From assembly GCA_905215675.1 (NCBI GenBank), contig CAJMRA010000145.1, positions 1 through 6,542 of the forward strand: a DNA stretch of 6,542 bases. The letters run 5' to 3'. Both the position numbers and the translations under genes were made by a program. Shown here one piece after another: positions 1 to 6,270 of the stretch. Below the pieces are notes generated by a model. The model saw only the letters and a list, made by a program, of their open reading frames with translations, did no database searches and was not told the origin of the DNA. This DNA comes from an uncultured bacterium. GTDB lineage: Bacteria > Desulfobacterota > Desulfovibrionia > Desulfovibrionales > Desulfovibrionaceae. The stretch's first letter is position 1; each line of letters starts with the position of its first letter.

Positions 1-37
1 CCCCCTGAAAAAGCGCGTTGGGGGAAGGATGGGGGGC

Positions 38-91
38 CTGGGGGGAAGGAAACCCCTTGTGCGCTAGCCAAGGGGGTTTCCTTCCCCCCAG
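38..91 (-). terminator. Long terminator-like hairpin downstream of RNase J
   Basis: The arms at 38-59 and 69-91 pair over 22 base pairs with a single bulged G in the right arm, leaving a 9-base loop (60-68). The outer core is GGGGGGAAGG against CCTTCCCCCC. The hairpin begins 25 bases beyond the RNase J stop codon, where a minus-strand 3' end would be expected. Neither strand has a T-run directly after the stem. On the minus strand the first T5 lies about 26 bases further on (12-8). It could therefore be a U-less terminator, an mRNA 3'-end stabiliser, or a two-way terminator shared with a convergent gene left of the window. A similar hairpin closes tolA. A second GGGGGAAGG at 20-28 could compete for the right arm. 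Confidence 0.6.
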
Positions 92-116
92 AAGAACGAT
101 TTAGTGTTAGCACGCC

Positions 117-1775
117 CTAGATTTCCGTCACCACAGGCACGACCACGGGATCGCGCTCCAGAACCCGCCGGAAAAAACGCCGCAGCGACGAACGAATACC
201 GTCCTGCAGGCGCGTCAGCTGTCCCGGACGCACGGACTCGATTTCATCAAGCACCAGACATTTGGCATCTTCCAGCACATGGCTGTAACGCTGCTCGAAC
301 ACGAAGCCCTTGGAGAACATTTCCGGCCCGTGCAGGATGCTGCCTGTTTCCGAATCCAGCACCAGCACCACCACGACCATGCCTTCGTCGCCGAGAATGC
401 GTCGTTCCCGCAGCACGGCGGTTCCCACGTCGCCCACGCCCTTGCCGTCCACCAGCGTGCATTCCACGGGCAGCGCCGGTTCCAGCCGGAAGCCGTCGGG
501 CAGCAGGGTTATGGGGTGTCCGTCTTCCAGCACGACCACATTTTCACGCGGGACGCCCTCTTCCACGGCCAGCCGTCCGTGCTTCACCAGATGGCGATAT
601 TCTCCATGCACGGGCACAAAAATATCGGGATTGACCGTATGCAGCATTTCCACCAGCTCTTCCCGATGCGCATGCCCGGAAGCATGAATGGAGCGCACGC
701 TCTCGTAGAGCACTTCCGCTCCCAGCCGGTACATTTCATTGATCAGACGCGACACGGCCTTGGCGTTGCCGGGAATCATGCGCGAACTCATGACGACCGT
801 GTCGCCCTCGCGCACGCTCAGCTGGCGATGCCCGCCGTACACCATGCGCGACAGCGCCGACAGGGGTTCCCCCTGCGCGCCCGTCACCACCAGCACCAGC
901 TGTTCGTCGGGCAGGTCCGGCACGCCGTTATGCGCGTTGAAGAAGTTGGGCGGCAGCTTGGCAATGCCCAGGTCCCGGGCCATTTCAATATTGTTGGCCA
1001 GGGATTTGCCGCTGATGACCACGGTCCGCCCGTGTTCCTGCGCCAGATCGAACACTTCCTGAATGCGCTGGATATGGCTGGAAAACAGGGTGATGACAAT
1101 GCGTCCCCTGGCCGTATCGAAGACCTTGCCCAGCGAGGCCTTGACCTCGCGTTCCGAGAGCGAATGCCCGTCGCGCTCCACGTTGGTCGAGTCGGCCATC
1201 AGCAGACGCGCTCCCTCGGGGCCCACAAAGTCGGCAATCCCCTTCAGATCCGTCCGTATGCCGCTCATGGGAGTGGGATCAAGCTTGAAATCCCCCGTAT
1301 GGATCACGCGCCCCACCGGCGTTTCCACCCCCAGCGCAAAGCCCTCGGGTATGGAATGACAGACAGGGAAAAAGCGAAAATGCAAATCGCCCAGACGCAC
1401 CCGTCCGCGACTGTCCACGGGGCACAGCTCCACGGCGTCCAGCAGTTCGTGTTCGCGCAGCTTGTGCTCCACCAGCGCCAGCGTAAAGCAGGAACCGTAA
1501 ATGCGGACCCCCTTCAGCTGCGGCACAACCCACGGCAACGCGCCGATATGATCCTCGTGCCCGTGCGTCAGCACGATGCCGAGCAATTTTTCCTTGATGG
1601 CAGACAGGGCCGCGAAATGCGGGATCACCACATCCACGCCAAGATGGCAATCATCGGGAAACATCAGGCCGCAATCAATCATCACAACGCCGCTGGCGGT
1701 TTCCCACAGCTGGCAGTTGAGGCCGATCTCGCCCAACCCTCCCAATGGCGTTATCGTCAAATAGGCTTCGTTCAT
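117..1775 (-). CDS. rnj: Ribonuclease J (metallo-beta-lactamase/beta-CASP ribonuclease)
   Basis: This 552-residue protein matches the usual RNase J length of about 550. RNase J is a zinc-dependent cytoplasmic enzyme with 5'-to-3' exonuclease and endonuclease activity in mRNA decay and rRNA maturation. The N-terminal metallo-beta-lactamase part opens with LGGLGEIGLN (11-20) and carries HGHEDH at 71-76, supplying the HxHxDH metal ligands. Further ligands are His140 and Asp162 (in HTGDFK). MADSTN (193-198) and VMSSRMIPGN (328-337) lie in the beta-CASP region, followed by HASGH (364-368) and PVHGE (388-392). A C-terminal domain fills about 440-552. The start at 1775 was chosen because the conserved fold begins at once and AGAGGA lies 3 bases upstream. 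The frame stays open for 81 more codons upstream to 2018, but that stretch is arginine-rich, unlike the family and has no good start. The gene follows the TolC-family gene in the same direction after 247 bases. I see no convincing promoter in that gap, so read-through is possible. Confidence 0.96.
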   Translation of the reverse strand: MNEAYLTITPLGGLGEIGLNCQLWETASGVVMIDCGLMFPDDCHLGVDVVIPHFAALSAIKEKLLGIVLTHGHEDHIGALPWVVPQLKGVRIYGSCFTLALVEHKLREHELLDAVELCPVDSRGRVRLGDLHFRFFPVCHSIPEGFALGVETPVGRVIHTGDFKLDPTPMSGIRTDLKGIADFVGPEGARLLMADSTNVERDGHSLSEREVKASLGKVFDTARGRIVITLFSSHIQRIQEVFDLAQEHGRTVVISGKSLANNIEMARDLGIAKLPPNFFNAHNGVPDLPDEQLVLVVTGAQGEPLSALSRMVYGGHRQLSVREGDTVVMSSRMIPGNAKAVSRLINEMYRLGAEVLYESVRSIHASGHAHREELVEMLHTVNPDIFVPVHGEYRHLVKHGRLAVEEGVPRENVVVLEDGHPITLLPDGFRLEPALPVECTLVDGKGVGDVGTAVLRERRILGDEGMVVVVLVLDSETGSILHGPEMFSKGFVFEQRYSHVLEDAKCLVLDEIESVRPGQLTRLQDGIRSSLRRFFRRVLERDPVVVPVVTEI

Positions 1776-1869
1776 CAATCCTCTGCTTCGCGCACAAAAG
1801 GCGCTGCGGGACAGGCGCGGAGCGTCTGTCCTCTCGTCGGTTCCGGGGCGTACTGCCGACCATGTCGAC

Positions 1870-1912
1870 AAAAAATTCCTGGAGGAAGGGACGCGCGGCC
1901 TGCGCGCCTCCC
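1870..1912 (-). terminator. Possible terminator between the TolC-family gene and rnj
   Basis: Reading the minus strand, bases 1912 to 1888 fold into a hairpin. It has 4 bp (GGGA/TCCC), one C-C mismatch, 5 bp of alternating GC, and a 5-base loop. After it come a weak 4-bp hairpin (1887-1876) and a run of six T (1875-1870). The T-run sits directly against the weak hairpin and 12 bases from the strong one, so this is not a textbook terminator. If it works, rnj needs its own promoter between 1870 and 1776, and I could not find a clear one there. Confidence 0.3.
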
Positions 1913-1995
1913 TGAACGCGGAAACGGCACGCAACGCAACGGCAGAACCGCGCCGCCGCTCTCCCGAAGCATCCCGCGCCCGCGACAGACCGCAC

Positions 1996-2016
1996 GCGCG
2001 CCCGGTACGGGCGCGC
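1996..2016 (-). other. Perfect 9-bp GC palindrome after the TolC-family stop
   Basis: GCGCGCCCG (1996-2004) and CGGGCGCGC (2008-2016) are exact reverse complements around the 3-base loop GTA. The hairpin lies 6 bases beyond the minus-strand stop of the TolC-family gene. No T-run follows on the minus strand, so it is more likely an mRNA 3'-end stabiliser or part of a Rho-type terminator than a classic intrinsic terminator. Confidence 0.5.
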
Positions 2017-2022
2017 ATGGCG

Positions 2023-3441
2023 CTACCGCGCCGCAGCGCGCGTCACGTCGGGATGAAATTCTCCCATGGCCACGAACAGCTGGGCCAGGGCCGTCAGATA
2101 GTCCGCCTTGGCTCCCGTCAGGGACGCATGCGCGGTCTTGAGTTTGGAGGAAGCGTCCAGAACGTCGAAATTCGTCCCCACATGTTCCTGATAGCGGGCG
2201 ACCGCCACGTCATAGGCTTCCTTTGCCTGCGCCACGCCCTTCTGCGCCACGCCGATGCGCTTTTCCGCTTCCCGGACGGCCAGCAGCTTCGACTTGATGT
2301 CGTAGCCCACATTGAGCTTGAGGTCTTCTTCCTCGTAGCGCATCTTGGTCACCAGCCAGCCCGCCTGCTGATCGGCGTAATAGGTGGTGCCCCACTGAAA
2401 GACTTCCCAGGTCGCCCGCGCGCCCACTTCCCAGGTGGAAGAGCGCGACCCGTTATTGCCGGAATTGCGCAAATCGGGCGTGTTGCCCTCCTGCGTAATG
2501 TTGTAATACGCCTCAATCTGCGGATAATAGTCGCTCTGCACTTCCTGACGGCTCTTGCCCGCGATCTCCACGCTTTTGGCGGCAATGTACAGGTCGGGAC
2601 GCTGCCGGTAGGCGCGTTCCAGACACTGTTCCAGCGAAAGCCGGAACGGCACGTGCCGCAGCGTTCCCGCATAGGCCACCCGCGCCGTCGCGGGCAGGCC
2701 CAGCAGGGTGTTGAGTTCGGCAAGATAGGTTTCGCGCGAGTTTTCCGCCTGAATATAGGAGCGCTCGGCCTCGCTGACGTCCACCTCGGCCTGCAGCACG
2801 TCCAGACGGGGACTCAGCCCCACTTCATAATAGGCTCGGGTAATCTTGAGCTGATCGCGCAGCCGCTCCAGGGCCTCCTTTTCGCTCAGGCTGTTTTCCG
2901 CCGCGCGCAGGTAGTTGAGAAAGGCCGTCTGCACCTTTTCCGTCATGGCCAGTTCGGACTGGCGCACGGACGCCTTGTCGCTGTCGGCCTGAAGGGCCGC
3001 CTTCTGATAGGCGGCCAGCAGCCGGAAGCCCTGAAACACCGGCTGGGAAACTTCCACGCCCCAGCTGTACACGCCGTATTCCGCCGGACGCTGCACCGTC
3101 GCCGGGCGGCGCTCCTGCTTGCTCACGCCGTAGCTCATGCCCAGCCGGGGGCCGAACGCCCCGCGGGCGGATTTGCGCCCCTCTTCCGAGGATCGGCTCT
3201 GGGCATCCTGCGCGCCGAGACCGGGATTATGGCGCAGGGCCCGCTCCACGGCGCCGCGCATATCCAGCGGAGTACGGGGCAGCGGATCGCGGGCGCGGGC
3301 TTCGGCTCCCAGCGGGCGCTCGCCGTCATACAGGGGCGTCTGCGCCGTGCGGGAAGCCGCGGCGAAGACGTCGGCGTTCCAGACTCCGGAGAGCGTCAGG
3401 GCCGCTCCGCATGCGCACAAGAAAAGAAAACCGGCTTTCAT
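2023..3441 (-). CDS. TolC-family outer membrane efflux/secretion channel protein
   Basis: This 472-residue protein has the normal length for TolC-type outer membrane channels. These form trimeric barrels with long periplasmic helical tunnels and serve tripartite efflux pumps or type I secretion. Residues 1-28 look like a Sec signal peptide: a Lys near the start, a hydrophobic stretch, and a likely cleavage after ...VFA. Two homologous halves follow. The first holds SQPVFQGFR (132-140), a heptad-like helical region, and the family pattern YYEVGLSPRLDVLQAEVDVS (204-223). The second holds TWEVFQWG (344-351) and RYQEHVGTNFDVLDASSKL (416-434). The start at 3441 is preferred because the signal peptide begins there. 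The frame also runs upstream to 3582, but that would overlap the predicted promoter and add 47 residues in front of the signal. The Shine-Dalgarno is weak (AGAGAG, very close to the ATG). No inner-membrane pump or adaptor gene is in view, so the substrate is unknown. Family assignment is firm; orthology to E. coli TolC is not claimed. Confidence 0.92.
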   Translation of the reverse strand: MKAGFLFLCACGAALTLSGVWNADVFAAASRTAQTPLYDGERPLGAEARARDPLPRTPLDMRGAVERALRHNPGLGAQDAQSRSSEEGRKSARGAFGPRLGMSYGVSKQERRPATVQRPAEYGVYSWGVEVSQPVFQGFRLLAAYQKAALQADSDKASVRQSELAMTEKVQTAFLNYLRAAENSLSEKEALERLRDQLKITRAYYEVGLSPRLDVLQAEVDVSEAERSYIQAENSRETYLAELNTLLGLPATARVAYAGTLRHVPFRLSLEQCLERAYRQRPDLYIAAKSVEIAGKSRQEVQSDYYPQIEAYYNITQEGNTPDLRNSGNNGSRSSTWEVGARATWEVFQWGTTYYADQQAGWLVTKMRYEEEDLKLNVGYDIKSKLLAVREAEKRIGVAQKGVAQAKEAYDVAVARYQEHVGTNFDVLDASSKLKTAHASLTGAKADYLTALAQLFVAMGEFHPDVTRAAAR

Positions 3442-3584
3442 ACTCTCTGCTCGACCATGACGCCGCCCGGGTCGCCGAGACCGCGTCGGAAAAGCTGTCG
3501 TCCCGGGGCCCGGCAAAATCCGCGCTCCCTCCCCGACAGGGGAAATTTCAGTGAAAAAGGAAATCAACCACGCCAGATTCATGT

Positions 3585-3612
3585 ATTATGGCAAATCAGT
3601 ATATACAGGCAA
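3585..3612 (-). promoter_or_regulatory. Predicted sigma-70-type promoter for the TolC-family gene
   Basis: On the minus strand TTGCCT (3612-3607) is followed after 16 bases by CATAAT (3590-3585), which matches the -10 consensus at five of six positions. TGC directly before the -10 box gives an extended -10. Transcription would begin near 3578, leaving a leader of about 137 bases before the ATG at 3441. This placement also argues against the longer reading frame that starts at 3582. Confidence 0.55.
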
Positions 3613-3672
3613 GGGGGCGCTTGGCAATGCGCTTGTGCCGCCGGGCTGTCTAAAATTCATCTTGAAAAACTC

Positions 3673-3700
3673 TTGACTTCGCGGCATGCTGCGGAACAAT
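3673..3700 (+). promoter_or_regulatory. Predicted sigma-70-type promoter for tolQRA
   Basis: TTGACT (3673-3678) matches the -35 consensus at five of six positions. After a 16-base spacer comes AACAAT (3695-3700), four of six against the -10 consensus. An AT-rich stretch (3650-3672) lies just upstream, as for an UP element. The predicted start is near 3707, right at the first hairpin of the leader, giving an untranslated leader of about 215 bases before tolQ. Confidence 0.5.
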
Positions 3701-3739
3701 GTGTTTTCGTCCTGTTCCGACAGGACGCGACGGAGCATT

Positions 3740-3791
3740 TTCAGTGTGAAACGCGTTGCGTTTCACACCATACGGCCTGTCGTTTCGCGGA
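3740..3791 (+). repeat. 52-base hairpin repeat, copy 1
   Basis: This copy matches 6491-6542 at 47 of 52 positions without gaps. It contains the stem GTGTGAAACGC (3744-3754) and GCGTTTCACAC (3758-3768) around loop GTT. The 3' flank (3768-3791), which starts with the last base of the stem, is identical to the second copy. Three of the five differences fall in the loop. The other two are a G-C pair here (3746/3766) replaced by T-A in copy 2, so pairing is kept. The sequence goes on into hairpin 3, whose counterpart in copy 2 lies beyond the window. Confidence 0.8.
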
Positions 3792-3889
3792 AAAAACGCG
3801 CTTTTTCCGCCCGCTTCGGGCCGGGCGGCGCCGTGCCGCCGCCGCGCGTCTTCCCTTTTCCCAAGGCAGGACGCTCTATCCGCTGTCAC

Positions 3890-3908
3890 GCGCGCATCGC
3901 GCTTTTTT
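3890..3908 (+). terminator. Terminator-like hairpin just before the tolQ ribosome-binding site
   Basis: GCGCG (3890-3894) and CGCGC (3898-3902) pair around the loop CAT and are followed at once by six T (3903-3908). This is the minimal form of an intrinsic terminator. It ends only two bases before the GGAG of tolQ. It could end a leader RNA, or act conditionally to limit tolQRA transcription. The stem is short, so it may be partly leaky or may be chance in GC-rich DNA. Confidence 0.4.
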
Positions 3909-3921
3909 ACGGAGACCGGGA

Positions 3922-4617
3922 ATGGAATTCAGCTTTTTCACCATGATTGCACAGGCCAGCCTTGTGGCCCAGTGCGTGCTGGCCTTTCTGCTGCTCATGT
4001 CCATCGGCAGCTGGGGGCTCATGATTCAGAAGGCCATCGCGCTTAGCGCCGCCCAGAAAAAGGCGCAAGGCGGCACGGTCCGCTTCGAGAAGGCCGCCAC
4101 CCTGCGCGAAGCCGTGCAATCCCTGGGCGCGGACCCCTCGTCGCCCCTCTACTATGTGGCCCATCAGGGCGTTCTGGAATTCAACCGCTCCAAGGAACTG
4201 GGCAACGACAGCGAAGTGGTGGTGGACAACGTGCGCCGGGCCCTGCGGCAGGGCGTGGCCAGCGAGATGTCCCGCCTTCAGAATTCCCTGTCCCTGCTGG
4301 CGACGGCGGCCAATACGGCCCCCTTCATCGGCCTGTTCGGGACGGTCTGGGGCATCATGAGTTCGTTCCACTCCATCGGGATGCTCAAGACGGCCTCCCT
4401 CGCCACGGTTGCCCCGGGCATTTCCGAAGCGCTGGTCGCCACGGCCATCGGTCTGCTTGTGGCCGTGCCCGCCACCATCGGTTTCAACATCTTCATGGGC
4501 AAGATCGCCCAGGTGGATACCCTGCTCGTCAACTTTGCCGGCGTTTTTCTCAACCGCGTCCAGCGTGAACTCAACGCCCATCGCCCGGTCACCCGCACCG
4601 GCAGCACGGAGATGTAG
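3922..4617 (+). CDS. tolQ: TolQ (MotA/TolQ/ExbB family proton channel subunit)
   Basis: This 231-residue protein matches the usual TolQ length of about 230. TolQ assembles with TolR in the inner membrane and uses the proton motive force to drive TolA. There are three membrane segments: about 8-36, about 124-150 and about 160-192. The pore signature APFIGLFGTVWGIM (133-146) is followed by APGISEALVATAIGLLVAVP (164-183). Thr141 and Thr174 correspond to the pore threonines of E. coli TolQ (Thr145 and Thr178), with the same spacing of 33. The cytoplasmic loop between the first and second segments is the usual large one. The start at 3922 has GGAG at 3911-3914, 7 bases upstream. The frame runs open far upstream (to 2017), opposite the TolC-family gene, but only this part resembles the family. 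It is the first gene of the operon, with the tolR start two bases after its stop. ExbB is the alternative name; the TolA-like third gene favours TolQ. Confidence 0.92.
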   Translation: MEFSFFTMIAQASLVAQCVLAFLLLMSIGSWGLMIQKAIALSAAQKKAQGGTVRFEKAATLREAVQSLGADPSSPLYYVAHQGVLEFNRSKELGNDSEVVVDNVRRALRQGVASEMSRLQNSLSLLATAANTAPFIGLFGTVWGIMSSFHSIGMLKTASLATVAPGISEALVATAIGLLVAVPATIGFNIFMGKIAQVDTLLVNFAGVFLNRVQRELNAHRPVTRTGSTEM

Positions 4618-4619
4618 CC

Positions 4620-5054
4620 ATGGGAGCCAACGTCGGCGGCGGCAGCAAATTCGTTTCCGAAATCAATGTGACGCCCTTTGTGGACGTCATGCTCGTGCTT
4701 CTGATCATCTTCATGGTGGCGACCCCCATGATGAGCCAGGGCATAGACGTGGACCTGCCGCAGACAAAGCAGGTGGAAGTCCTGCCTACCGAATCGGAAA
4801 ACATGGTCATGACGGTACGTCAGGACGGAAAAATCTTTCTGGACGAATATCCCGTGGAACTGGACGATCTGGAAAGCAAACTCCAGATGCTGGTCAAGGA
4901 AAAGAACAAGACGCTGTTCCTTCAGGCCGACAAGAATGTTCCGTACGGCACCGTGGTGGACATCATGGGACGCATCAAGGCCGTGGGCATCGAAAAGCTC
5001 GGCGTTGTGGCCGAAAAGCCCGACGACGCTCCCGCCGCTGCCGGTCGCCGTTAA
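4620..5054 (+). CDS. tolR: TolR (ExbD/TolR family stator subunit)
   Basis: This 144-residue protein compares with 142 in E. coli TolR. It sits in the TolQ pore and couples proton flow to TolA movement. A short cytoplasmic start leads into one membrane segment (about 17-37), EINVTPFVDVMLVLLIIFMV, in which Asp22 aligns with the essential proton-carrying aspartate (Asp23 in E. coli TolR, Asp25 in ExbD). The periplasmic domain holds LQADKNVPYGTVVDIMGRIK (101-120), the family's conserved block, and ends in a loose Ala/Pro/Arg tail. The start is two bases after the tolQ stop, with GGAG at 4608-4611 inside the end of tolQ, so the two genes are tightly coupled. The membrane segment resembles E. coli ExbD more closely than E. 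coli TolR, so the name rests mainly on the gene order and on the TolA-like partner. Confidence 0.9.
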   Translation: MGANVGGGSKFVSEINVTPFVDVMLVLLIIFMVATPMMSQGIDVDLPQTKQVEVLPTESENMVMTVRQDGKIFLDEYPVELDDLESKLQMLVKEKNKTLFLQADKNVPYGTVVDIMGRIKAVGIEKLGVVAEKPDDAPAAAGRR

Positions 5055-5180
5055 CGAACGAAGATTCTCCGGGGGCGCGGAACGCTCCCGTACCCCGGGG
5101 GCAGGCCCGGGACGGCGTCCTTCGCGCGTTCCGCCCCGGCAGGCGGCGCGCTCCGGCCTCCCTGCCGCCTCCTGTCCCGC
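5055..5180 (+). other. Structured tolR-tolA spacer
   Basis: These 126 bases are unusually long for a spacer inside this operon and very GC-rich. GGGG plus CGGAACGC (within 5071-5085) can pair with GCGTTCCG plus CCCC (5126-5137), leaving two bases bulged. AGGCGGC (5141-5147) pairs exactly with GCCGCCT (5164-5170), placing a stem 10 bases before the first tolA ATG. No Shine-Dalgarno is visible in front of 5181; the nearby motif is the opposite, CCTCC. The spacer may lower TolA output relative to TolQ and TolR or mark an RNA processing site. This is inference. Confidence 0.4.
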
Positions 5181-6266
5181 ATGGAAAAGACTGCCATCAT
5201 GAACTGGGCTTCCTATATTCTTTCTTTTTGCCTGCATGTGCTGATCATTCTGCTGATCTGGCTCTGGCCGGCCTCGCCGCCGGTCAAGCTGGACGCGCCT
5301 CCCGTCATGATCAGTCTCGTGGACGGCGCGCCCGGCGGCAATCGCACGCCCTCCTCCATTCTCGGCGCCGCCGGTCAGCCGACCTCCGGCCCCAGGGATT
5401 TTGCGGCCCCCGCGCCCAAGGCCGAAGTGGCGGCGCCGCCCCAGACCGTTCCCGACGCGGCCCCCATCAAGACCCCGCCCAGGGAAGCGGCGCAGGAGCG
5501 CGCGGCCCGGGAAGAGGCCAAGGAAGCCCCGCGTCCGCGTCCCAAGCCCGACGACAACGCCGCCGCGCTTCTGGCCAAGAAGAAAAAAGAAGAGGAGCTC
5601 AAGCGGCAGCAGGAAGAGCGCGAACGGCAACAGGCGGAACTCAAGAAAAAGAAGGAAGAGGAACGCCGCGAGGCCGAGCAGAAAAAGCAGGAAGAACGCA
5701 AGAAGGCCGAACAGAAAAAAAAGGAAGAGGCCCGCAAGAAGGCCGCCGAGCAAAAGAAGAAGGAAGACGATCGCAAGAAGGCCGAACAGGCCCGCAGGGA
5801 AAAGGAAAAGGACTCCGTGGCGGCCGCCCTGCGGGACGCGCGCCGCAAGGCTTCCTCGCGCGTGGAATCCGGCGACCGCGGCACGGCCGTGGAACAGGCG
5901 CTGGCGCAGGCCCGGAAAAATGCCGGCGGCGACGGCGGCGGTGGCGGCGGCGAGGGCGACGGTCCGGGCGGCGGCGGTCTGAACGAGGTGTACCTCGGGC
6001 AGATCATGCTGGCCGTGCGGCCCAACTGGAGCTTTGCCTCGGCCAGCCGCGCGAATCTGGCCTGCGTCGTCCATATCGTCGTGGACATGAACGGCGAGAT
6101 TCAGGATTCCCAGGTGACCCAGGGTTCCGGCAACGCCCAGTTCGACGCCTCGGCCGTCAACGCCGTGATCCGCACGAGCAAGGCCGGGCTCTTCCCGAAG
6201 CCGCCGTCCCCGGAATACTGCGAAGTGGACCTTGTCTTCCGCCTGGACGAATTGTCGCGTCGATGA
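5181..6266 (+). CDS. tolA: TolA-like periplasm-spanning protein with TonB-type C-terminal domain
   Basis: TolA is anchored in the inner membrane by one helix, driven by TolQ/TolR, and reaches the outer membrane to support envelope invagination and integrity. The protein has 361 residues. An N-terminal helix (about 8-29) contains Ser15-x3-His19, matching the Ser/His motif by which TolA and TonB contact their stators. A Pro/Ala-rich stretch (30-125) follows. A highly charged Lys/Glu/Arg/Ala/Gln helix (about 126-225) is the typical TolA domain II. A glycine hinge (249-266) leads to a compact C-terminal domain (268-358) containing LAVRPNWSF and VVDMNGEIQDSQVTQGSG, like TolA/TonB C-terminal domains. 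Cys295 and Cys347 could form a disulfide. It is shorter than E. coli TolA (421), mainly in the helical rod. The start is uncertain: an in-frame ATG at 5199 (355 residues) has a distant GGA, while 5181 keeps Lys3 before the helix. It is the last gene before the terminator-like hairpin. Confidence 0.87.
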   Translation: MEKTAIMNWASYILSFCLHVLIILLIWLWPASPPVKLDAPPVMISLVDGAPGGNRTPSSILGAAGQPTSGPRDFAAPAPKAEVAAPPQTVPDAAPIKTPPREAAQERAAREEAKEAPRPRPKPDDNAAALLAKKKKEEELKRQQEERERQQAELKKKKEEERREAEQKKQEERKKAEQKKKEEARKKAAEQKKKEDDRKKAEQARREKEKDSVAAALRDARRKASSRVESGDRGTAVEQALAQARKNAGGDGGGGGGEGDGPGGGGLNEVYLGQIMLAVRPNWSFASASRANLACVVHIVVDMNGEIQDSQVTQGSGNAQFDASAVNAVIRTSKAGLFPKPPSPEYCEVDLVFRLDELSRR

Positions 6267-6270
6267 CGTT

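Larger units (their letters stand above)
3707..3908 (+). promoter_or_regulatory. Multi-hairpin leader upstream of tolQ; candidate attenuator or small RNA
   Basis: A series of exact inverted repeats lies between the predicted transcription start and the tolQ ribosome-binding site. Hairpin 1 is an 8-bp stem with loop TCCG (3708-3727). Hairpin 2 is an 11-bp stem with loop GTT (3744-3768). Hairpin 3 is a 9-bp stem GCGGAAAAA/TTTTTCCGC (3787-3810). Hairpin 4 is a 5-bp stem with loop CTT (3809-3821) that shares two bases with hairpin 3. Hairpin 5 is GGCGGC/GCCGCC (3824-3840). The last is a 5-bp GC stem followed by T6 (3890-3908). GAAACG in hairpin 2 (3748-3753) could also pair with CGTTTC at 3781-3786, an alternative fold. 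The density of stems and the final terminator-like element suggest a regulatory leader or an independent RNA of about 200 bases. The structures are read by eye; the function is inference. Confidence 0.45.
3442..3921. other. Divergent control region between the TolC-family gene and tolQ
   Basis: These 480 bases separate two divergently transcribed genes and I find no credible coding sequence in them. The part next to the TolC-family gene (3442-3578) would be its 5' untranslated leader. The middle (3545-3705) is clearly more AT-rich than the surroundings and holds a predicted promoter on each strand, with -10 boxes about 105 bases apart. The part next to tolQ (3707-3921) is densely folded. Open frames crossing it, for example from 3686 or 3756, lack ribosome-binding sites and run into tolQ out of frame. 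Confidence 0.8.

Noticed and set aside
7..19. Third, inverted piece of the hairpin repeat (AACGCGCTTTTTC on the minus strand)
   Set aside because: Only 13 bases match the hairpin 3 region at 3795-3807, partly self-complementary, and the flanks differ. Chance cannot be excluded at the window edge.
279..2141. 620-codon plus-strand open frame opposite rnj
   Set aside because: It is antisense to a clear RNase J gene, has a His/Gln/Arg-rich composition typical of GC-rich shadow frames, and shows no recognisable motif or ribosome-binding site.
3622..3636. Near match to a sigma-54 promoter (TGGCA, then TTGT)
   Set aside because: The -12 element reads TTGT, not TTGC, so the near-invariant GC is lost. 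A better sigma-70-type promoter lies 40 bases downstream.
3744..3768. CRP/FNR- or Rex-like operator reading of the hairpin (TGTGA...TCACA)
   Set aside because: The half-sites are about 13 bases apart, too far for those families, and copy 2 changes TGTGA to TTTGA while keeping pairing. That fits a structural palindrome better.
2017..3921. 635-codon upstream extension of the tolQ frame
   Set aside because: It lies antisense to the TolC-family gene and across the divergent promoters. TolQ homology and a good ribosome-binding site begin only at 3922.
3686..3946. Possible 86-codon leader peptide gene before tolQ
   Set aside because: There is no Shine-Dalgarno before its ATG, it overlaps the predicted promoter and the hairpins, and its Arg/Ser/Pro-rich content looks random.
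5575..5815. Tandem repeat or microsatellite in the AAG/GAA-rich stretch
   Set aside because: It encodes the irregular Lys/Glu/Arg/Gln rod of TolA, with no fixed repeat unit at the DNA level.
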